From the NCBI GenBank assembly GCA_945889495.1, contig CAMDBU010000005.1:1-64000 (forward strand): DNA of 64,000 nucleotides, given 5' to 3'. Below the pieces are notes generated by a model. The model was not told where the DNA came from. It saw only the letters and a program-made list of their open reading frames with translations, and searched no databases. Made by a program: the position numbers and the translations under genes. The DNA comes from Syntrophobacter sp. SbD2. GTDB lineage: Bacteria > Desulfobacterota > Binatia > UBA9968. Of the stretch, positions 7,892 through 17,269 are shown one piece after another (the first letter of the stretch is position 1; each line of letters begins with the position of its first letter).

Positions 7892-8755
7892 TCATTCGAA
7901 GCGGAACGACGCGTCGGTGCCTTTCACCGCGCCTTTGAGCGCGGGCTTGTTCAAGCTGCCTTTGAACTTGAGATCGGTGATGTCGTAGATGCCGTCGAAG
8001 CGCAGATGTTTGGGCAGGGCTTTGCGAAACTGCGGTAGCGCTTGGTTGATCTTGCCGAGATCGAGCTGCTCGGCGTTGAGCTGGCCGTCGATTGGGTAGT
8101 CTCGATAGTCGCGGATGTTGGCGATGGGGCCGATGCGGCTTTTGAGTTTCAGATTGGGCTTGGCGGCCATGATCGCGGCGCTGAGCTCGATGTCCACCGG
8201 GAGGTCAACGTCGTAACCGTTGACCGTCAATTGGATATCGGTGACGGTGAGTTCTCGGTCGCCGTTCACGTCACGATACCGCAGCGTGCCATGGCTGATC
8301 TGAACCGGCGGGATGAAGAAATCTTTTCGCTCGCGGGGAGTTTTGTCTTCGTTACCAGCGCTGCTTGCAGCGCGCTTGGTTGAGCTCGGCACGGCTTCGA
8401 AATTGTACCGGCCCGCGGCGTCGCGCAGGATTATGAACACTGGCGTGTCGGCGACAATGCTGGTTGCGTGCAGTTGGCCGAGCAGCAGCGGCAGAATCCG
8501 CGGTTCGATGCGCAGCGATTTTGCGTTGACGATGGGGTTGGCCGGGTCGGCGCCGACTTCGATACTTTGCGCGCTTAACGCGAAGGGCATGAACGATACC
8601 CCGATCGACGCGGCGCGCACCGGCTGGCCCAGGGATTGCGCGAGCCGGCCAAGCAGATAGTCTTTGTTGCGCTCGACTAAAAAATTGACATTGAAGGCGG
8701 CGAGGACGAGGAGGCCGATGACAACGATCGAGATAGCGATGAGTAGTTTGCGCAT
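7892..8755 (-). CDS. AsmA/DUF748-like membrane-anchored protein
   Basis: About 287 aa from the ATG at 8755. The sequence opens MRKLLIAISIVVIGLLVLAA, a single N-terminal membrane anchor, followed by a beta-rich region typical of AsmA-type proteins (GRLAQSLGQPVRAASIGVSF, later LRFDGIYDITDLKFKGSLNKP). AsmA-like proteins are anchored in the inner membrane and span the periplasm; larger relatives help move phospholipids to the outer membrane. This one is short. An upstream in-frame ATG at 8836 would add 27 residues before the anchor and is unlikely. Confidence 0.75.
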   Translation of the reverse strand: MRKLLIAISIVVIGLLVLAAFNVNFLVERNKDYLLGRLAQSLGQPVRAASIGVSFMPFALSAQSIEVGADPANPIVNAKSLRIEPRILPLLLGQLHATSIVADTPVFIILRDAAGRYNFEAVPSSTKRAASSAGNEDKTPRERKDFFIPPVQISHGTLRYRDVNGDRELTVTDIQLTVNGYDVDLPVDIELSAAIMAAKPNLKLKSRIGPIANIRDYRDYPIDGQLNAEQLDLGKINQALPQFRKALPKHLRFDGIYDITDLKFKGSLNKPALKGAVKGTDASFRFE

Positions 8756-8857
8756 GGAGGCTTTTCTTTGATTAGTTCTTGCCGCATTATTCCACCTTAT
8801 ACAAATCGCCGCGGCGCCTTGGCGCTGTGCTGACACAAATTATAACATTGCTGACCA

Positions 8858-11401
8858 ATGAGACCCGTGGATTTACCGATCTTCGAGATTGAATCGAAAC
8901 TGCGCGCCACGCTGGCGTTGCACAAGCGCGTGGTGCTGACCGCGCCCACCGGCTCGGGCAAGTCGACCCAGGTGCCGCAGATGTTGCTCGACGGCGGTTT
9001 GCTCGGCCCGGGGCAAGTGGTCGTCTTGCAGCCGCGCCGCTTGGCGACCCGCATGTTGGCCACCTGGGTGGCCCAGGGGCGCGGCGTCAAGCTTGGCGGT
9101 GAGGTCGGCTATCGCATGCGCTTGGACAACGTTGTGTCGGCCGCCACGCGCATCTGCTACGTCACCGAAGGCATTCTCTTGCGCCAGATGTTGACCGACG
9201 CCAAGCTCACCGGCGTCAGCGCGCTGATCTTCGACGAGTTCCATGAGCGCCATCTCTACGGCGACATCACTCTAGCGCGCGCCCTGCAAATCCAGGAAAC
9301 CACCCGGCCCGATCTGATCGTCATCGTCATGTCGGCGACCTTGGATGTCGGCGCGGTGGAGAAGTACATGCAGCCCTGCGCCGTGCTGGCCTCCGAAGGC
9401 AGAACGTTTCCGGTGGCGGTCGAATACTTGGCACGACCGGCGGGAGACGGTCCGGTGTGGGATCTGGCGGTGCGCGAGGCCGAGCGCTTGATTCGCGATC
9501 AGCCGGCAGGTGACCTGCTGATTTTCATGCCCGGCGCCTACGAGATTTCCCGCACCGTGCAATTGGCGCGCGACAAGCTTGGGCCACGCTTCATAGTTTT
9601 TCCGCTCCATGGTGAACTGCCGCCCGGCGATCAGGACGCCGCGGTGGCGCGCTACGAGCGGCGCAAAGTGGTGGTCGCCACCAACGTCGCCGAGACTTCC
9701 TTGACCATCGACGGCGTGCGCTTGGTGATCGACAGCGGCTTGGCGCGCATACCGCGCTTCGATCCCTACCGCGGCATCAATACGTTGCTGATCGAAAAAA
9801 TCAGCCGCGCCGCCGCCGATCAGCGCACCGGCCGGGCCGGGCGCACCGCGCCGGGTCATTGTTTGCGCCTGTGGACCGCCCATGAACAGGAGGCGCGGCC
9901 GTTTCAGGAGTTGGCGGAAGTTAAAAGACTGGACTTGGCCGAGGTGATCCTCACGCTCAAGGCGAGCGGCGTGGTCGATGTGGAAAACTTCCGCTGGTTG
10001 GAAGCGCCGGAAGCGCGCGCCTTGGAGCGCGCCGAGACCCTGCTGCGCGATCTCGGCGCCATCGACAATAGCTCTGGAGCGATTACGCAGCTGGGCCGAA
10101 GAATGCTGGCGTTCCCGGCCCACCCGCGCTACGCGCGCATGCTGCTCGCGGCGCAGGAGTTTAAATGCGTGCGGCCAGTGGCGGCGATCGCCGCGTTGAC
10201 CCAGGGGCGTGACGTATTGGTGCGGCAAGCGGGAAAGCCTGGCGAAGACGGCCGCGGCGAAATCTTCGACGATGAAAACCAATCTGATTTTTTCGTCCTG
10301 CTACGCGCCTGGCGCTACGCCGAGCGCAACGGCTATCATCCCGACCGCTGCCGGCGCGTGGGCATTCACGCCCAAGCGGCGCGCCAGGTCGGGCCGTTGT
10401 TCGAGCAGTTCCTGCGCATCGCCGGTGAAGAAGGTTTGGATGTCAGCGACCGGCCGATGGACAACGCAGCCGTGCAGCGCTGCATTCTCCTGGGCTTTTC
10501 CGATCAGTTGGCGCGCCGCTTGGACGACAAATCCCAGCGCTGCGATTTGGTCCATGGCCGGCGCGGCGTCCTGGCGCGCGAAAGCGTGGTGCGCGACGCG
10601 CCGCTCTTCGTCGTCTCCGAAGTGCGTGAGGTCGAAAGCAGCGGCGGTCGCGAGCGCAATCTGAACGTCATGCTCAATCTCGCCACCGCGGTCAAAGAAG
10701 AATGGCTGCGCGAACTGTTTCCCCAGGATTTCACCGAGGCGCGCACCGTCACTTACGATCCGGCGCTGCGCCGGGTGGTGGCGCGGGTGGAGCGGCGCTT
10801 TCGCGATCTATTAATCGCCGAGAGCAGCGCCGAGACGCCGCCGTTGGACGAAGCGGCGGCGCTCCTGGCGCGGGAAGTTGGCGCCGGTCGTTGCGTGCTG
10901 GAGCGCTGGGACGATGGTGTCGAGCAGTGGATCTTGCGCGTCAACCGGCTGCGCCAATGGATGGCGGAATTGGCCCTGCCAGCGATAGATGCTGACGATC
11001 GTGGCGCCATCGTCGAGCATATTTGCCATGGCGCATTCACCTACGCCCAGATCAAAGACCGGCCGGTGTTGCCGGTGGTGAAATCCTGGCTGTCGCAGCA
11101 GCAACAGAACTGGATCGACGAGTACGCCCCGGAACGCATCAAGCTGCCGCGCGGCCGCTACGCGAAAATAATTTATTCCGCCGACGGCCCACCGACGCTG
11201 TCGGCGCGGATTCAAGATCTCTACGACATCAAGGATGGCCTGTGGATCGCCAGCCGGCGGGTGGCGGTGCGCATTCAAATCTTGGCGCCGAGCAACCGGC
11301 CGGTGCAGGTAACAGAAAACCTGTCGCTGTTTTGGCGCGAGACCTATCCGCAGTTGAAGCAGCAACTGCAACGGCGCTATCCCAAGCATGAGTGGCGCTG
11401 A
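8858..11401 (+). CDS. hrpB: ATP-dependent RNA helicase HrpB
   Basis: An 847-aa DEAH-box helicase. The P-loop TAPTGSGKST lies at residues 28-37, the DEAH variant DEFHER at 126-131, motif III SAT at about 159-161 and motif VI QRTGRAGR at about 325. Helicase-associated and OB-like domains follow. The C-terminus LFWRETYPQL...RYPKHEW is diagnostic of HrpB as opposed to HrpA. It is a single gene divergent from the AsmA-like gene. The cellular role of HrpB is not well established. Confidence 0.93.
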   Translation: MRPVDLPIFEIESKLRATLALHKRVVLTAPTGSGKSTQVPQMLLDGGLLGPGQVVVLQPRRLATRMLATWVAQGRGVKLGGEVGYRMRLDNVVSAATRICYVTEGILLRQMLTDAKLTGVSALIFDEFHERHLYGDITLARALQIQETTRPDLIVIVMSATLDVGAVEKYMQPCAVLASEGRTFPVAVEYLARPAGDGPVWDLAVREAERLIRDQPAGDLLIFMPGAYEISRTVQLARDKLGPRFIVFPLHGELPPGDQDAAVARYERRKVVVATNVAETSLTIDGVRLVIDSGLARIPRFDPYRGINTLLIEKISRAAADQRTGRAGRTAPGHCLRLWTAHEQEARPFQELAEVKRLDLAEVILTLKASGVVDVENFRWLEAPEARALERAETLLRDLGAIDNSSGAITQLGRRMLAFPAHPRYARMLLAAQEFKCVRPVAAIAALTQGRDVLVRQAGKPGEDGRGEIFDDENQSDFFVLLRAWRYAERNGYHPDRCRRVGIHAQAARQVGPLFEQFLRIAGEEGLDVSDRPMDNAAVQRCILLGFSDQLARRLDDKSQRCDLVHGRRGVLARESVVRDAPLFVVSEVREVESSGGRERNLNVMLNLATAVKEEWLRELFPQDFTEARTVTYDPALRRVVARVERRFRDLLIAESSAETPPLDEAAALLAREVGAGRCVLERWDDGVEQWILRVNRLRQWMAELALPAIDADDRGAIVEHICHGAFTYAQIKDRPVLPVVKSWLSQQQQNWIDEYAPERIKLPRGRYAKIIYSADGPPTLSARIQDLYDIKDGLWIASRRVAVRIQILAPSNRPVQVTENLSLFWRETYPQLKQQLQRRYPKHEWR

Positions 11402-11424
11402 GTGGGGAGGGCGGATTCGGAAAG

Positions 11425-11453
11425 TTAACCACAAAGAGCACAAAGGGCACAAA
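11425..11453. repeat. CACAAAG-type dispersed repeat
   Basis: These 29 bases (core ACCACAAAGAGCACAAAGGG) are identical to 46536-46564, 35 kb away. The copy lies between hrpB and the aldo/keto reductase gene and belongs to the 9-nt-periodic repeat superfamily. Confidence 0.85.
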
Positions 11454-11478
11454 GTTTGATCAGCGAGGAGAATCAGTT

Positions 11479-12318
11479 ATGGCGCTAACGACTTACAATC
11501 AGATTGCAGTTCCGTCGTTCATGTACGGCACGGCTTGGAAAAAAGATGCGACGGCGCGATTGGTCGAACTGGCGGTGCAGTCGGGCTTTACGGCCATCGA
11601 TACCGCCAATCAGTTGATTCACTACCAGGAAGCGCTGGTGGGCGAAGCGTTGGTGGCGTTGGCGGCCAAGGGGGTGAAACGGGAAAGCCTGTTTCTCCAG
11701 ACCAAATTCACCTCTGCCGATGGCCAGGACCAGCGCACGCCCTACGACCGCGGCGCCGATCTCACCACTCAGGTGAAGCAGTCCTTCGACAGCTCATTGC
11801 AGCATCTGCACACTGACTATCTCGATTCCTATGTGCTGCATGCGCCGTTTTCGCGGCGCGGCTTGGGTGACGATGACTGGGAAGTATGGGCGGCCATGGA
11901 GGAGTTTTACAAGGCCGGCAAAACTAAAATGCTCGGCGTCAGCAACATCAGCGCGGCGCAACTGGCACTGCTCTGTCAACAAGCCCAGGTGAAACCGATG
12001 ATGGTGCAGAACCGCTGCTATGCGGTGATGGCCTGGGACCAAGAGGTGCGCGACATTTGCCGCCAGCAGGGGATTATTTACCAGGGCTTCTCATTGCTGA
12101 CCGCCAACCGCGATGTCGTCGCCGCGCCGGAACTTCGCGCCATCGCCGCCCGCGAAGGGGTCGGTCCGGCGCAGGTAATTTTCCGCTTCGCCCAATTGAT
12201 CGGCATGCTGCCGCTCACCGGCACCACCAATGCGAAGCATATGGCGGAAGATCTCGCTTCCGAGCGGATCACGCTGTCGGCGGCGGAAGTTGCGAGTATT
12301 GAGAGCCTCGCGCTGTGA
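11479..12318 (+). CDS. Aldo/keto reductase
   Basis: A 279-aa NADPH-dependent oxidoreductase of the AKR superfamily (TIM barrel). The ATG at 11479 has GAGGAG about 8 nt upstream; the open frame extends further into repeat sequence that is not coding. Catalytic residues are recognisable: Asp in AIDTANQ, Tyr in the following IHYQEALVGEAL, Lys in LFLQTKF and His in SYVLHAPF. The cofactor segment LPLTGTTNAKHMAEDL replaces the usual IPKS-type motif. The substrate is probably an aldehyde or ketone but is not identifiable. Confidence 0.9.
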   Translation: MALTTYNQIAVPSFMYGTAWKKDATARLVELAVQSGFTAIDTANQLIHYQEALVGEALVALAAKGVKRESLFLQTKFTSADGQDQRTPYDRGADLTTQVKQSFDSSLQHLHTDYLDSYVLHAPFSRRGLGDDDWEVWAAMEEFYKAGKTKMLGVSNISAAQLALLCQQAQVKPMMVQNRCYAVMAWDQEVRDICRQQGIIYQGFSLLTANRDVVAAPELRAIAAREGVGPAQVIFRFAQLIGMLPLTGTTNAKHMAEDLASERITLSAAEVASIESLAL

Positions 12319-12346
12319 GAAGTTTTCTGCCGATTCGATCAGTCAT

Positions 12347-12380
12347 TTTCACCACGAAGACACGAAGGGCAGGAAGGTTT
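12347..12380. repeat. CACGAAG-type dispersed repeat, half element
   Basis: The stretch TTCACCACGAAGACACGAAG and following bases is a further copy of the 9-nt-periodic repeat superfamily, 3' of the aldo/keto reductase gene. Confidence 0.7.
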
Positions 12381-12467
12381 TGGGTAATAAGTCTTCCGGC
12401 CTTGTTGTTTGGTTAGACAAGAGTCGCCCGAGAAAGCTCTGCCGGGCAAATTGGCAGGAATTGTTCC

Positions 12468-12545
12468 GTCATACCGGCGTAGGCCGGTATCCAGGCGGGG
12501 CGGGCGGTCACTAAAGATGGATGCCGGCCTGCGCCGGCATGACGA
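12468..12545. repeat. Palindromic repeat, GTCATNCCGGC...GCCGGNATGAC type
   Basis: The arms GTCATACCGGCGTAGGCCGG and CCGGCCTGCGCCGGCATGAC face each other, each arm also being a small hairpin. A relative lies at 16086-16164. Elements starting GTCATTCCCGCG are common intergenic repeats in many proteobacteria. It separates two convergent genes and may help end transcription. Confidence 0.8.
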
Positions 12546-12554
12546 ATGTCGGGA

Positions 12555-13877
12555 TCAGCGCTTTTGCTTTTTCTCCGCCCAATACTTCAATCGTTCTTTG
12601 ATTTGTTTTTCGTAGCCGGATTCGCCGGGGGTGTAATAGCTTTTGCCGGCTAGTTGGTCGGGCAGGTGTTGCTGGTCGACGATGCCGTCCTCGTAGTTGT
12701 GCGCGTATCGGTAGTCCTTGCCGTAGCCCAAGTTTTTCATTAAGCCGGTGGGCGCGTTGCGCAGGTGCATGGGCACCGGCAGGGCGCCATGGGTTTCCAC
12801 GTCTTGGGCGGCGGCGAGCATGGCTTTGTAGGAGGCGTTGGATTTGGGCGCGCTTGCCAAGTAGGTCACGGCTTGCGCCAGCGGGATTTTGCCTTCCGGC
12901 AGGCCGATGAAATGGACCGCATCCTTGGCGGCGACCGCGACTTGCAGGGCGTGGGGATCGGCGTTGCCGATGTCCTCCGAGGCGAAGATCACCATGCGCC
13001 GGGCGATGAACAGCGGCTCTTCGCCGGCCTCCAACATGCGCATCATCCAGTAGAGCGCCGCGTCGGGATCGCTGCCGCGCATGCTTTTGATGAACGCCGA
13101 GATCACGTTGTAGTGCTCTTCGCCCGCCTTGTCGTATTGCAGCGGCTTTTTTTGCAGCGCCTCTTGCAGTTGGACCAAGCCGATTTCACTTTGCTGGTTG
13201 GCCTGGGCCAGCGACGCGGCGCTTTCCAATCCGTTTAACGCCACGCGGCAATCGCCCTGGGCATGTTGGATAATAAAATCCCGTCCTTCGGCAGAGATCG
13301 AGAGCTTCATTTTGCCCAGACCGCGCTGGCCATCGCTGAGCGCGCGGTCGATGATCGTCGCCATGTTTTCCGGCGACAGGGTCTTGAGCACTAGCACCTG
13401 GCAGCGCGACAGCAGGGGAGAGATCACTTCGAAGGATGGATTCTCCGTAGTCGCGCCGATCAGGATCAGCGTGCCTTTTTCGACATGGGGGAGAAAATTA
13501 TCCTGCTGCGACTTGTTGAAATGATGAATCTCGTCGACGAACAATACCGTCTGCTTACCCATGCGCTGCAGCTGTTCGGCTTCCTGAATGATTTTTTTTA
13601 AGTCTTTGACGCCGGAGGTGACCGCCGAGAAATGGACGCAGTGGGCGCCGGCGGAGTTGGCGAGGATTTGCGCCAAGGTAGTTTTACCGCTGCCCGGCGG
13701 GCCCCAGAGGATCAACGAGCGCAGTTTGCCGCTGCCGCTCAAGCCGCGTAGTAACTTACCGGCGCCGAGCAAATGTTCCTGGCCGGCGAATTCGTCGAGC
13801 GACTTGGGCCGCATCGCTTCGGCGAGCGGCTGCGCGGTTAGATTGTCTTTGGCTGGCAGTGAGTCAAAAAGATCCAT
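12555..13877 (-). CDS. rarA: Replication-associated recombination protein A (RarA/MgsA)
   Basis: A 440-aa AAA+ ATPase of the RarA/Mgs1/WRNIP1 family. The protein starts near LAEAMRPKSLDEFAGQEHLL and carries Walker A WGPPGSGKTT (about residues 58-67), Walker B VLFVDEIHHFNKSQQD and sensor GATTENPSFEV. The C-terminal tetramerisation region (SAFIKSMRGSDPDAALYWM) is diagnostic. It acts at stalled replication forks and single-strand DNA gaps. It is a single gene, divergent from the bactofilin gene. Confidence 0.96.
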   Translation of the reverse strand: MDLFDSLPAKDNLTAQPLAEAMRPKSLDEFAGQEHLLGAGKLLRGLSGSGKLRSLILWGPPGSGKTTLAQILANSAGAHCVHFSAVTSGVKDLKKIIQEAEQLQRMGKQTVLFVDEIHHFNKSQQDNFLPHVEKGTLILIGATTENPSFEVISPLLSRCQVLVLKTLSPENMATIIDRALSDGQRGLGKMKLSISAEGRDFIIQHAQGDCRVALNGLESAASLAQANQQSEIGLVQLQEALQKKPLQYDKAGEEHYNVISAFIKSMRGSDPDAALYWMMRMLEAGEEPLFIARRMVIFASEDIGNADPHALQVAVAAKDAVHFIGLPEGKIPLAQAVTYLASAPKSNASYKAMLAAAQDVETHGALPVPMHLRNAPTGLMKNLGYGKDYRYAHNYEDGIVDQQHLPDQLAGKSYYTPGESGYEKQIKERLKYWAEKKQKR

Positions 13878-13985
13878 CGCCAGTCATGCTAGCACAAATG
13901 CGCCGGCGGGTTGTAGTTGTGGCAATTAACTTTCGCTTGGCGCGGCGCGGTGCTATGGTGGCCGCTCCAACGGGGAAAATCAGCC

Positions 13986-14354
13986 ATGGCAGAACCCACA
14001 GACAAAGAAAATCCATCGTTCATTCAAGGCACGGCACCGCGCACGGTGCTGTTCGCCAACTCGTCGATCTCGGGCAAGTTGAGCTACAACCTGCCGGTCA
14101 AGATCGATGGCAATTTCACCGGCGAGATCAAATCCACCGAAGCTTTGGTGATCGGTCCCAACGCCCAGGTCGAGGCCCATGTGTCGGCGCGCCAGGTTCA
14201 GCTCGAAGGCAAACTGATCGGCTCGGTGCAGGCGATGGGCTGTTTCGAGATTTTAAAAGGCGGATACTTCAAGGGTGAAGCTCGGGTCGCGGAACTCAAG
14301 CTTCACCCCGATGCGGTGTTCGAGGGGACGGGCAAAATTCTCGGCAGCAGCTAG
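13986..14354 (+). CDS. Bactofilin family cytoskeletal protein
   Basis: A 122-aa protein of the bactofilin (DUF583) family. It has a short disordered N-terminus and then a right-handed beta-helix with the typical [20 protein letters not shown] segment. Bactofilins polymerise without nucleotide into filaments and support cell shape, stalks or chromosome positioning. ATG at 13986 follows a GGGGA about 9 nt upstream. Its stop overlaps that of the convergent rplS gene in the four bases CTAG (14351-14354). Confidence 0.9.
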   Translation: MAEPTDKENPSFIQGTAPRTVLFANSSISGKLSYNLPVKIDGNFTGEIKSTEALVIGPNAQVEAHVSARQVQLEGKLIGSVQAMGCFEILKGGYFKGEARVAELKLHPDAVFEGTGKILGSS

Positions 14355-14710
14355 GAGCGTCTGCCTTCGCGGTCTTGCTCGGTCAAGCGGGCGGCCTTGC
14401 CGGACAATTCTCTTAGATAATAGAGTTTGGCGCGGCGCACTTTGCCCTGCGACATGATTTCGACTTTTTCGATGCGCGGCGAGTGGATCGGGAAAATGCG
14501 CTCAACCCCGACGCCGTAGGAAATCTTGCGCACGGTGAAGTTGGCGCGGCTGCCGCTGCCGGCCATGCCGATGATAACGCCTTCAAATACCTGAGTGCGC
14601 TCTTTCTCGCCTTCGATAACTTTGACATGGACGCGCACGGTCTCGCCGGGCCGCAGCGCCGGGACATCGGCTTTCAGCTGTTCGGCTTCGATCTTGGCAA
14701 TAGTATTCAT
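14351..14710 (-). CDS. rplS: 50S ribosomal protein L19
   Basis: A 119-aa bL19 protein, with [32 protein letters not shown] and the C-terminal [20 protein letters not shown] typical of the family. It forms part of the intersubunit bridge of the ribosome. ATG at 14710 follows GGAG by 5 nt; the preceding GTG is also possible. It is the last gene of the ffh-rpsP-khpA-rimM-trmD-rplS cluster, 18 nt after trmD. Confidence 0.97.
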   Translation of the reverse strand: MNTIAKIEAEQLKADVPALRPGETVRVHVKVIEGEKERTQVFEGVIIGMAGSGSRANFTVRKISYGVGVERIFPIHSPRIEKVEIMSQGKVRRAKLYYLRELSGKAARLTEQDREGRRS

Positions 14711-14728
14711 CACTGCTCCTATCTGAAA

Positions 14729-16000
14729 TTATCGTCCTAGCAGGCGGTCCAAAATGATCGCCGCGGCGCTGCGCACCGACAGATGATTGTAGTCGGATGC
14801 GCCCTCGACCGCTTCTAGAACGTAGTCTGCTTGTGAAATTATGGTTTCTGTAAGGCCCCAACCTGTGCCGAAAATGACCAGAAAGGGCTGAGTAGTATTT
14901 TGTAACATGTCTTGGAGCGCGACGAAAGAGGTCCGCTCGGTTCCGGTGTCGCGCGCCGAGGTGACGACGATCAAAGGTTTCTGCCCGGTCTCTTTTTCGA
15001 TGTCGATGATCGTGTCGTCGAGGCTGTCGCTGATCCGCGCCAAGGCCAGCGCATCCTTGCGGGTGACGTTGTACTGGCTGCCGTAGCCCAACTCCCAGTG
15101 GTCGATGATTTTGAGCGCGAGCTTTTGCAGCGATTTCACCGGCGTGACGATATAGACGCCCTGGACGCCATAGGTCTTGCCGGCGCGCGAAATGTCGTGG
15201 ATATCCATGTTGGTCACCGCGGTGGTGACCACTTGATGGTTCTTGTCATAGACCGGGAAGTGCAAAAGCGCGGTGTAGACCGGCGCGTGCCGGCCCTGGG
15301 CGGGCTTTGCGGGTTTGACTGGATTGTCCGCCAAGAGATCGGGGCGGCGCTGGCGGGTGATCTCCAGACTTTGTTCCCGGCGCCAATTTTTGATCCGTTG
15401 GTGGTCGCCCGACAGCAGCACCTCGGGAACCTTCATGCCGCGAAATTCTTCCGGGCGGGTGTACTGCGGGTATTCCAACAGGCCGTCGCTAAAGGATTCA
15501 TCCAGCGCCGAGTTTTCATTGCCGAGCACGCCGGGGATTAACCTGGTGACCGCGTCGATAATGATATTGGCCGCCGGCTCACCGCCGCTGAGCGTGAAAT
15601 CGCCGACCGAAATCTCCTCGTCAACATACGCTTTGACACGCTCGTCGATGCCTTCGTAGCGGCCGCAGATCAAGACGATGTCACTTTCGCCGGCCAAGCG
15701 CTGCGCTTCGCTCTGTTTGAAGACCTTGCCCTGGGGCGCCAGCAGAATGACCCGCGCCTGGGGATGATCTGCGCGCGCCGCTTCGATGGCCGCCACCAGC
15801 GGCTCCGGCTTCATCACCATGCCCTGGCCGCCGCCGTAGGGGGCATCGTCGGTGGTTTTATGTTTATCGCCGGTATAATCGCGCAGGTCGACCAGAGCGA
15901 TCTTGACCAAGTTTTTTTCCTGGGCGCGCTTGACGATGCTATGGCCCAAGGACGAGGCGAACATCTGCGGAAATATCGTGATGACGGTGAAGCTCAGCAT
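14729..16000 (-). CDS. trmD: TrmD fused to a C-terminal SPOUT RNA methyltransferase domain
   Basis: About 423 aa from the ATG at 16000 ([14 protein letters not shown], the standard TrmD opening). Residues 1 to about 230 are a complete tRNA (guanine37-N1)-methyltransferase, with [43 protein letters not shown] and [15 protein letters not shown] proline-rich linker ([14 protein letters not shown]) leads to about 180 aa resembling the Methyltrn_RNA_4 family (PF09936), with [18 protein letters not shown] and [14 protein letters not shown]. In many deltaproteobacteria these are two adjacent genes; here they are one. The second domain probably also methylates RNA, but its target is not known. Confidence 0.93.
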   Translation of the reverse strand: MLSFTVITIFPQMFASSLGHSIVKRAQEKNLVKIALVDLRDYTGDKHKTTDDAPYGGGQGMVMKPEPLVAAIEAARADHPQARVILLAPQGKVFKQSEAQRLAGESDIVLICGRYEGIDERVKAYVDEEISVGDFTLSGGEPAANIIIDAVTRLIPGVLGNENSALDESFSDGLLEYPQYTRPEEFRGMKVPEVLLSGDHQRIKNWRREQSLEITRQRRPDLLADNPVKPAKPAQGRHAPVYTALLHFPVYDKNHQVVTTAVTNMDIHDISRAGKTYGVQGVYIVTPVKSLQKLALKIIDHWELGYGSQYNVTRKDALALARISDSLDDTIIDIEKETGQKPLIVVTSARDTGTERTSFVALQDMLQNTTQPFLVIFGTGWGLTETIISQADYVLEAVEGASDYNHLSVRSAAAIILDRLLGR

Positions 16001-16085
16001 GGATTCAAATTTCTCGACATTTGCGTGGCGCGGCCGACGGGTTCTCAATCGATACGATAGCGCCAGAAGCCGCACGCGCTCGATT

Positions 16086-16164
16086 CGTCATTCCCGCGTA
16101 GGCGGCAATTCAGGTTCAGCTGCCGCGAAATTAACCTGGATACCCGCTTTCGCGGGTATGACGG
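16086..16164. repeat. Palindromic repeat inside the trmD operon
   Basis: The arms CGTCATTCCCGCGTAGGCGG and ACCCGCTTTCGCGGGTATGA are related to the element at 12468-12545. It fills most of the 217-bp gap between rimM and trmD, genes that otherwise follow closely in this cluster. It could attenuate transcription or stabilise the upstream mRNA. Confidence 0.8.
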
Positions 16165-16217
16165 AGCAACTACTGGCAGATCCTGTTTCAATCCAACCCA
16201 AGCGGCTTGGCCGTAAG

Positions 16218-16733
16218 CTACAAATCAAGCAGCCCTTCGGGCGGATCGACGATCACTTGGCGGCGTTCGAAGTCGACCTTTTCGACCATCTCTTTGACCG
16301 CTGGGATCATATATTCTTTGTCGCCCTCCTTGATCACCAGGATGTCGCCGCCGGCGGTGGCGAGCAGCGATTCGATGGTGCCGATATGGCTGCCGTCCTT
16401 GTGCAGCACTTCAAAGCCGATCACTTGGTAGTGATAGTACTGGCCCGGTTCCAGTGGATCGAGAACGCTTTCCGCCACCGATAGGGTGGCGCCCACCCAG
16501 CGCTGGGCGTCGTCAATGCGCTCGATGCCGCGCAGTTTGATCAAGAACTGGTTCTTCATCGGCCTGGCGTCGCTGGCCAATTCAAATTCTCCATGGACAT
16601 CGCCGAGATCGAGATGGACCACGCAGCCAGCCACTAGGGCTGTGCTGTCGGCGTTGAACGGATTGAGTTTCAGCCGGCCGTCGAGGCCATGGGTGGTGGC
16701 GATCTCACCGAGGGGAACGAGTGGTTCTGCCAT
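16218..16733 (-). CDS. rimM: Ribosome maturation factor RimM
   Basis: A 171-aa RimM with the N-terminal beta-barrel (LGEIATTHGLDGRLKLNPF) and the C-terminal PRC-barrel (YYHYQVIGFEVLHKDG ... MIPAVKEMVEKVDFE). It binds S19 and assists 16S rRNA processing in 30S assembly. It follows khpA by 20 nt in the operon. Confidence 0.95.
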   Translation of the reverse strand: MAEPLVPLGEIATTHGLDGRLKLNPFNADSTALVAGCVVHLDLGDVHGEFELASDARPMKNQFLIKLRGIERIDDAQRWVGATLSVAESVLDPLEPGQYYHYQVIGFEVLHKDGSHIGTIESLLATAGGDILVIKEGDKEYMIPAVKEMVEKVDFERRQVIVDPPEGLLDL

Positions 16734-16753
16734 CGGCGCGGCCCCCCGGCTGT

Positions 16754-16990
16754 TTAGTTCTCTTCGACGATTTCGAGGATGACTTTGCGGTTGGTTTTCG
16801 CCGCCGCTGCGTTGAGCAAGGTGCGGATCGATTTCGCCGTGCGGCCCTGGCGGCCGATCACCCGGCCCAAATCTTCCTTGGCGACTTTGAGCTCGAAGAC
16901 GGAGGTGTCCTCGCGCTCGGTCTCCTTGACCTCGACGGCGGCCGGATCGTTGACCAGCGACTTGGCTAAGTACTGAACCAATTCCTTCAT
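16754..16990 (-). CDS. khpA: KH-domain RNA-binding protein KhpA
   Basis: A 78-aa single KH domain of the KhpA/YlqC family, with the GxxG loop in GRVIGRQGRTAKSIRTLL. It is found conserved between rpsP and rimM in many bacteria. It binds RNA, often with KhpB/Jag, and influences translation or small-RNA action. The gene lies 15 nt after rpsP. Confidence 0.93.
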   Translation of the reverse strand: MKELVQYLAKSLVNDPAAVEVKETEREDTSVFELKVAKEDLGRVIGRQGRTAKSIRTLLNAAAAKTNRKVILEIVEEN

Positions 16991-17005
16991 GGTTCTTGCC
17001 GCGGC

Positions 17006-17251
17006 CTAACTCGCCTTGGGCTGCTTCTTGATCAGTTCGGAAACCGTTTGGCTCGGCTTGGCGCCTTTTTTAATCCACGCCTCGATTTTCTCACGGTCCA
17101 TGGTCACGCCGCCGGTCTTGGCGCGCGGATCGTAGGTGCCGACCTGCTCGATGTAACGGCCGTCGCGGGCGAAGCGCTGGTCGCTGACGACGATGCGATA
17201 AAAGGGTTTCTTCTTGGCGCCATGACGGCTCATGCGAATGCTGACACTCAT
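17006..17251 (-). CDS. rpsP: 30S ribosomal protein S16
   Basis: An 81-aa bS16 with the family signature SVSIRMSRHGAKKKPFYRIV and the IEQVGTYDPR segment. It is a structural protein of the 30S subunit needed for assembly. ATG at 17251 has AAGGA 7 nt upstream. It is the second gene of the ffh operon. Confidence 0.97.
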   Translation of the reverse strand: MSVSIRMSRHGAKKKPFYRIVVSDQRFARDGRYIEQVGTYDPRAKTGGVTMDREKIEAWIKKGAKPSQTVSELIKKQPKAS

Positions 17252-17269
17252 GCTAGTTTCCTTCTCCGG

